Position numbers and translations under genes: made by a program. Positions 58,041 to 64,000 of a DNA stretch of 64,000 nt are shown piece after piece. The notes below the pieces were generated by a model. It searched no databases. It saw only the letters and a list, made by a program, of their open reading frames with translations, and was not told where the DNA came from. Every line of letters begins with the position of its first letter. Positions within the stretch are counted from its first letter, which is position 1. The stretch comes from Macrostomum hystrix (lineage: Eukaryota; Platyhelminthes; Macrostomidae): assembly GCA_950097015.1 (NCBI GenBank), contig CATNEN010000001.1, positions 25,805,501-25,869,500 on the forward strand, read 5' to 3'.

Positions 58041-59719
58041 CAAAAAGTACGGCTGTCAAGACAAATGAACTGAGATTTTAGTTTAGTAAGCTGTCCTGAA
58101 TTTGCCGTCAACTGAGTTTATTTAATTGTTTCATTAAGAAAAGCATATGCTTCAGAAACTTCAATAACAAAGATGTACGAGTATGTCGCTTATAAGTTGA
58201 TTGGGGTTGGGCAGAGAGAGAGAGTGGGGAGGGGGTTGAGACGACCAACCTCTCAGGGGTAGAAAGTGTGCAAAAGTTAGCATGCATGTACATACTGATC
58301 TAAAGATCTAAAGATTCTTAGCTATTTTTCAGAGCATATCTTCTTGGAACAATTTTTGAAACACTTGTTACTTTTTAAATCGCTTGTTTTTCAAATATTT
58401 GGAATGCCACACAAAACAGTTTTTCTAATTCGTATCTCACTCACTAGCGGTCTGTTTACTGACTGTCTTGTCTACTATTTACACTTGTCTCTAGCAGCAC
58501 TGAATTGCTCTCGTTTTCTGCTTTGAGTGCAGTATCAACAGCGCAGATGATTTTCCCCTGTCTCAGATAGTCTATTTGAATTCCTGTCTTTGCCAATCCT
58601 CTTTAAGAATTCTGCAAGCTACCAGCCTCATGGAACGAATCTAATGATTGTACAGGTGAGCGCTCTTGACTGCGATGGTCCTGGGCACCAGAGGGTGTGT
58701 AAAATCTTCTTACCCTCGAATGCAGCTTGAGTAGCCAACTAGATAGTAGTCGGCTGCTCACATTCATTGACTCAATAAAGTTGATTATTACTCAATTTTC
58801 GGCGCCTGTGCTTCGAAAACACTACTGAAGCGAGCAGTCGGGCTGGTCATTAATATTTTCACAAAATAATAGAGTATTTCAGGCCTCAAATGTTGAACTC
58901 TACATCAAAAGAGTTTTCGCAGTAAGAGACAGTCTTTCGTTCAGTTCAGACTGTACGGGACTGAACGAATCGAAAACTTAACCAAATTGTATTTTAACCA
59001 ATAACTGGGCAAACATATAAACAAGAGATATGGAGTGAGTGGGTAAGAGCTGAAAGTAGCGGGGTAAGGAAAGAGAGATGAACAGCTAGCCAATCAGACA
59101 CGAGGAAGAGGAAAGAGAAATGAAGGCTAGTAATAAGAATTTAAACCGCTGGAGAGAGGAGAAAGTACAGTTGGAGGGCGCACGTACGTAAACAATACCT
59201 ACCGAATGTTTTAGTTTTGTACATTGCAATTTTATTCTCTTACGGTTTTCATTACTAAATAACCTATCATAAGTCTGAAATTTAATACACTACAGACTAG
59301 TAAAATTAGATTGACCTTCTTCTTGTGTTCCTCTTGCAATTAATTATGAATTAATTAATATATTATTTAGTATTCACTTGAACTAAAAAGCAGCAGAATA
59401 ACAAGCCATCATTCAGTAAATCTCACACGCAACTTTGGGGGTGTTTTACGAACTGCAACTTAAGACTGACTCCTAAGTTCCAACTTGAGTGCATTATCAA
59501 CAGCGCAGATGATTTTCCCCTGTCTCAGATAGTCTATCTTTTATATCTTCCATCTATTATATGCTATTATATAGAAGTCCTTGGTCCAGCTTTGGCTGTG
59601 GACGAGCAAGTTTAAGATAGGGTTGACCATAGACTAATTCCGCGTGTCGTCAAACTTTAGCTGTTTTATACGAGGGGTGTTTCAAAAGTAACTAGGCTAG
59701 TAATGAAGTCGGTGACTTA
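58041..59719. other. AT-rich region with a direct repeat pair
   Basis: No gene seen. A 53-bp segment at 58523-58575 (TTGAGTGCAGTATCAACAGC start) recurs at 59485-59537 with one or two changes, 962 bp apart. A (GA)n tract lies near 58215. A mariner-like end CGAGGGGTGTTTCAAAAGTA lies near 59671 without a visible partner. Confidence 0.55.
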
Positions 59720-60912
59720 CACTCAGCAACATTGAAAAGTTTCCACCCTCGCGCAAGTTGTATATTTAGAGTTTCAAAACTGGTTTTTGTCGCCAGACTT
59801 GTGCCATAGACGATTGATGATTTCGTCAACACGCACTTGGGCCATAGAATTCAAAAACTTGGGTCATAGACGCCAGACAAGTCGAAGGAAACAGTCACAT
59901 GGAGCAGACAGCAGCATCTTACAGGAGTCTAAAATCCACGTTCGCAACCGAACGCAATGGTTCGCCAAATGACCGACCTGGAACGAGCGCGCGCCATTGG
60001 CATGCTGGACGCTGGGATGTCCATCCGAGCTGTTGCTCGCCAAATTGGGCGGTCGTAAGATGCGCAAACGGTCACGCCTGACCCCAACCCATGTGGCCAG
60101 CCGGGAACAATGGGCAATGCAAAGGGTCCACTGGAGGCAGCAGCAGTGGCGGCGAGTGATTTTCACAGATGAGAGCCGCTTTCGATTGTTCCGTGCCGAC
60201 GGCCGCATTCGCGTGTGGCGCCAGCCGCGCCAGGAGATGCTGCCGCAGCACGTGCAAAACTCTGAGAGCCAGTCAGCTTCTATTCACGTGTGGGCAGGCA
60301 TCACAATGCACGCGAAGACGGAGCTCGTGTTCCTGGATGCGACTGTGACTGCCGAGTCGTACGCCAACCTTCTACAGACGCGCCTGCTGCCCTTCATTGA
60401 TGCTTCATGTGGTGGCGTGGGGAACTGCGTCCTCCAAGACGACAACGCCCCACCGCATCGCGCAGCCGCTGTGGCGCATCTGAAGGAGCTGCTGCACCTG
60501 CGAACCTTGCGCTGGCCGTCCCGATCACCGGACATGAATCCCATAGAGCACGTTTGGGATTACCTGAAGCGCTCGATTCGGCGCGACAATCCGCCGCAAA
60601 ATGTTGCCCAACTGCGCGAATCACTGTCTACTGCATGGCAACAACTACCGCAAGATTTTCTGCGACGCCTGGTTCTGGGGATGCCCCGGAGAGTGAGCGC
60701 TCTGCTGCACTCACGTGGCTGCTATACGCGTTACTGACCCTGTTCTGGGCGAGTTGTCACCCATGCTCGCGTACTTTGTTTCTTTGCTGTTCCTTTGCTT
60801 CGGTCGATTCCGGATTATATATTTGTCTATGGCTCAAACCACGAATATCTCCACAGACCAAAACGTTGCCCCTTCGCGCGCTAGGGTGGAAACTTTTCAA
60901 TGTGGCTGAGTG
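59720..60912 (+). mobile_element. Tc1/mariner element with TIRs and TA duplication
   Basis: Inverted ends CACTCAGCAACATTGAAAAG...TTTCCACCCT (from 59720) and the complementary block ending GCTGAGTG (60912) are each flanked by TA (59718-59719 and 60913-60914). Length is 1193 bp. Both ends match over about 35 bp with few changes. Confidence 0.85.
59957..60737 (+). pseudogene. Tc1-like DD34E transposase, internally deleted
   Basis: The first frame (ATG 59957) encodes the N-terminal helix-turn-helix (MTDLERARAIGMLDAGMSIR, then AVARQIGRS) and stops at TAA 60056-60058. A shifted frame from about 60055 continues as LTPTHVASREQWAMQRVHW and covers the whole catalytic domain to TGA at 60735-60737. Catalytic residues are Asp in FTDESRF (60168), Asp in DNAPPH (60441) and Glu in SPDMNPIEHVW (60546); 34 residues separate the last two. 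The second helix-turn-helix and linker, normally some 60 residues, are missing at the junction. The catalytic core is intact but the DNA-binding part is broken, so the copy is not autonomous. Confidence 0.85.
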
Positions 60913-60914
60913 TA

Positions 60915-63044
60915 TTACGGGATGAGTGAGCCGTGATGCATATCAAAGTGCTGACTACTGATAAAGACTTATTAAAGACTCTGACTGAGACTGACCCCTG
61001 CCCTTTTGTTCTCTCTCCTAGACCCGCCATAAATCCCTTGGCGTTCAGTGATTTTTCAAACTTTCAATAAAGAGAGGGGGCGCAGTGTCTTTAATCATTC
61101 GTCCAACTTTCTTAATTATCAATCCCCGCTATATCAAAGTCTAAATTTCTATTGTCTAAAGTATGGCCCAATAAACGAGTCCTCAGCCGTTCCCGGCTAA
61201 AATAAATAAAAAAGTGGGTGATAACTTATACTTACATTAAACAAAAGGGAGGGGCTGGCCTGCTATAGCCCCCTTTAAGGCACAGACACTCAGGCTGAGA
61301 GAACCCCCTCCCCAATTAGATTTTTATCGATCGGGCGGCACAGCACAGCTTGGCCCCAGCTAATGTACACTCAAACCTCAATAGACAGAAATCTCGTCCC
61401 CACAAAAACACTGACAAATGCATGGAGGGCTGTAGCCTGTGTACTTTAAGTGAAGCTTCAAGCCTTCAACTAATAAAATCTCGGTTTCGATTTTCATGTG
61501 ATGCAAAAAAGTTGATCGCAAAAACAGGATGATCTTTCATTAATTACTGCTTACTTCATATTCATACTTCATCAGATAATTAAACTTTCCAAGACTAAAG
61601 CAACATATTCATTTCAATGCTGGGCACACAATTTATATGCGAAACTTAGATACATGCGATGCGATTACTTATCCATTTTAGCACTTACTTATCAAAAAAA
61701 TCACATTTTATAAATGAAAATCAATACTGTACATCTGAAATGTGATGCACAGCTTCAAGTGACATGTCATTGTCTTGGAAACATCTAGACGCATCTATTG
61801 AAACCATTTTCAATGACATTGGGGCAAAGAACAACATTTTATTTGAGTAAACTCGAAAATGCTGCTTCTCTTAAAAGTACTGCATCGTGAACTGACGCTC
61901 AATCAATGTTCACAGGCAGGCATGAATGCTGTCCTTTTAAAGAGGGATCTAAATGCTATTCAACGACACCAAACTTGATTCGAGAAATCGCACTATTAAA
62001 ATCTTATGAGTAATCTTATGATAAATTGGCATAGGCCCCGGGTGTCAAAATGGCTGTAATGTGCGTTCCATTTCGAAAAATCGAATTTTCCAACACTAAT
62101 GCAGCTGCTCATCAGATGCAGAATAGTATTTGGTACAATTCGTCTCTGTACATAAAAAAAATTCGCAAGACCGTTTTTACAAAATTTACCTTTATAGGTT
62201 CGAAAAATTGCATGATTTTTTTTATTTCTACGAAAAAAACACGTTTTACAACTGCAAATCAAGCTTTAGCATCTTGAATGTGACGCTGACTTTAAGTTGG
62301 CATGTCATTCTCTTTCAAACATCCACATGCGTCTATTGACACCATTTGCAGTTCAATACGACAAAGTGCACTATCGTAGGGGCGGAAATGGCAAACTTTT
62401 TCTCTCATACGTACACCTGTACAGGTACATATCTTAGTACAGATGGCCAACTACTGAATGTGTGTACACGAGTCTAGTATCAAATGAAAGAGGGTCTTAA
62501 ATGCAATTCAGCAACGGTAAGCGCAACACCAACGGATGCAGTAATCAAAAGTTATGACTGATCCTGTTTTGAATGTTTTAGCTCCCCGGGGGGGTCAAAA
62601 TTTGGGATTTTCGTATCCACCTCCGGGACAAGTGGATGATAAAAACATTCAAAATATACACTTTGTGCGCACATCTGTTGTGCTTCTAAAAACTGAAGCC
62701 GCATTCGAATCACACACCAAATACGTTCTGGCCATGCAGTTTTGTACCTCGAAAAATGACTAAAAATGACCAAAATCACGTTTTTAGGATTTAATTACCC
62801 ACATCTTCGGTAAACAACATTCAATCAGTCTGAAACCAACATTTTCGTATATGGCGACACCCAAGAAAGTTGGTTGACATGTGTTGAAATGCGATTCAAG
62901 TCACACGTCTGTGTCATAGAGGCGTCCAAAGTGCACCCTGTACTAAAAGTACTTTAAAAGTGCACATTTATTTCAATCACAAAAGTACACGGTCAAAAAA
63001 TTTCTCCACCATCAAGTAGGCCTATGTGTTAGGGTTACGATCCC
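60915..63044. other. AT-rich decayed repeats, no gene seen
   Basis: A diverged pair of blocks about 537 bp apart is visible: ACATGTCATTGTC...GCATCTATTGAAACCATTT near 61761-61810 and GCATGTCATTCTC...GCGTCTATTGACACCATTT near 62300-62348. Short open frames here show no coding signal. Confidence 0.5.
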
Positions 63045-63084
63045 GCAAGTCAAAGTCCGCGCTAGCGCGCGGCCTTTGACTTGC
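63045..63084. repeat. 40-bp palindrome
   Basis: GCAAGTCAAAGTCCGCGC and its near-perfect inverted partner GCGCGGCCTTTGACTTGC around a 4-bp centre. Confidence 0.85.
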
Positions 63085-63504
63085 ATGGTGAGAAAGTTTA
63101 AAAACATGCACATTTTTTCAACCTCAAAAACCTGTTTTTTGACCCTTTGACCCAAAAGATGGGTCAGCAAGAAAAAATCCATATCAAATCATTGTAGGCT
63201 TCTATAGCCCGCATCGACTGGATAGAGCCACTTGGCGATACCATAAAATGCCGGCTTAAGCGGCCAAAGACCATTTTTCGTCACGTCCAAAAAAATCTTG
63301 TTTTTGGTTGCCATGGCAACCAAAACGCATTGCCATGGCAACGATTTTCACATCAGTGCATAGACCCGAGTATTTTACATGTTTTGCAAAAAACGCATCC
63401 AAATCGGTTCAACTGGGCAAAAGCGGCAATCGTTAAAAGTTGAAAAACGTGCTTTTCTATCCCGACACGTTGGCTACGTCTTATCAAGATGAGATATCGC
63501 ATCC

Positions 63505-63556
63505 GTAATGACCAGGAGAAAGACTCGCTTACGCTCGGCTTCGTCTTGGTCATTAC
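63505..63556. repeat. 52-bp imperfect palindrome
   Basis: GTAATGACCA at the left and TGGTCATTAC at the right, with AGAC/GTCT inner pairing and a GCTTACGCTCGGC centre; likely a small foldback element. Confidence 0.7.
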
Positions 63557-63834
63557 TGGCTCACTCATCCCAATTAGTTATGTCTAACTAAGTTCTGTCT
63601 ATGGATTTGAGGATCGAAAATCCTGAGACAGAGCTGTGTTGTCTCATAATTTCAAGGGCGCCACAAGCATGATCCATAGACGAAAGTAGCGGGCACGGAA
63701 TGCATTCCTGCCCGCGTCTAAATCATTCCTGCCTGGCACTTTAGTCCATGGAAAGCTGAGATTATACTCTATTTTTTTAAGAAGCCGAGAGAATTCGGAA
63801 GGAGAGAATATAATTCAGGAGCGTTAACCTGAAA

Positions 63835-64000
63835 ATGATTAACTTGCAAAGAATTGCCACTGGCGATATCAGTGGCTTGGATAGCGCTGAATTGGATTTC
63901 ATGTCCAAATTGTCCAAGTGCGCCGAGGCGACGATCGATCAGTGGTCGGGACTGCCAATCCTGGACCTCAATGAGGTGGAGACATTTCTGACGGATCTAC
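63835..64000 (+). CDS. Start of an ORF resembling the recombinase N-terminus (partial)
   Basis: An ATG frame stays open to the window edge (55 codons): MINLQRIATGDISG, LDSAELDFMSKLSKCAEA, LNEVETFLTDL. The S-x-E-[LM]-D-F-[LM]-S-x-L-S pattern also occurs near the start of the 494-aa tyrosine recombinase (SASEMDFLSMLS). Both sequences are acidic here. A second recombinase copy is a reasonable guess, but the catalytic part lies outside the window. Confidence 0.4.
   Translation, partial: MINLQRIATGDISGLDSAELDFMSKLSKCAEATIDQWSGLPILDLNEVETFLTDL

Noticed and set aside
60407-60925. 172-codon plus-strand ORF overlapping the Tc1 transposase
   Set aside because: It is an alternate frame of the catalytic domain; the real frame carries the DDE residues.
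62583-62600. CTCCCCGGGGGGGTCAAAA as another Helitron 3' hairpin
   Set aside because: It has no CTAG at the right distance and no Helitron sequence around it.

Overview
This is a eukaryotic (animal) window. Multi-exon genes have GT-AG introns, and there are animal-type genes: an RNF213/mysterin-like AAA+ ubiquitin ligase, an SLC1A glutamate-transporter-like gene and a secreted WSC-domain protein. The rest is a dense mix of mobile elements: Helitrons, Tc1/mariner, a Crypton-like tyrosine recombinase element, a Ty3/gypsy fragment and an RNase H-bearing LINE tail. An invertebrate with an expanded, repeat-rich genome fits best, possibly a free-living flatworm or another marine invertebrate. The sequence does not fix the species.

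Layout. 1-5260: five exons of an RNF213-like gene (AAA+ core and the region after it). Its introns hold private minisatellites, a 5'-truncated LINE and a tRNA-like relic; exon 3 carries three stops and a frameshift. 5283-5877: a 19-bp minisatellite. 5930-6920: the 5' end of a broken minus-strand Ty3/gypsy element (LTR, gag, protease fragment). 7186-43018: a 35.8-kb head-to-tail array of eight non-autonomous Helitrons. Each begins TCC[T]ACTATACTAAA and ends with a GC hairpin plus CTAG. The outermost ends sit between A and T, the normal Helitron target. Each unit carries a 23-bp and an 18-bp minisatellite. Units 2-3-4 (4902 + 4773 + 5078 bp) recur as units 5-6-7, giving a 14,753-bp higher-order period. 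43218-43446: a further exon, probably RNF213, in a phase that fits the exon ending at 5260, so the whole array may lie inside one intron.

43710-43844: a lone, canonical SLC1A exon. 44336-46396: a Crypton-like tyrosine recombinase gene flanked by imperfect 27-bp inverted repeats. 46993-52232: a complete eight-exon SLC1A-like gene (565 codons plus stop, all phases compatible). Four of its introns are filled by four unrelated minisatellites, and its cation-binding NMDGT motif is altered. 52464-54036: a minus-strand Helitron without a left end. 54040-57150: GC-rich sequence with no recognised gene. 57152-57845: a WSC plus PAN/apple-like secreted protein. 59720-60912: an internally deleted Tc1-like transposon with terminal repeats and TA duplication. 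60913-63830: AT-rich decayed repeats and palindromes. 63835-64000: the start of an ORF whose first residues resemble the tyrosine recombinase ORF.

The host genes do not form a pathway. The common theme is repeat amplification: nearly every intron has its own minisatellite starting close to the 5' splice site, and the Helitrons are themselves minisatellite carriers multiplied in tandem. Very long open frames inside the 18-bp arrays are by-products of a period divisible by three, not genes.
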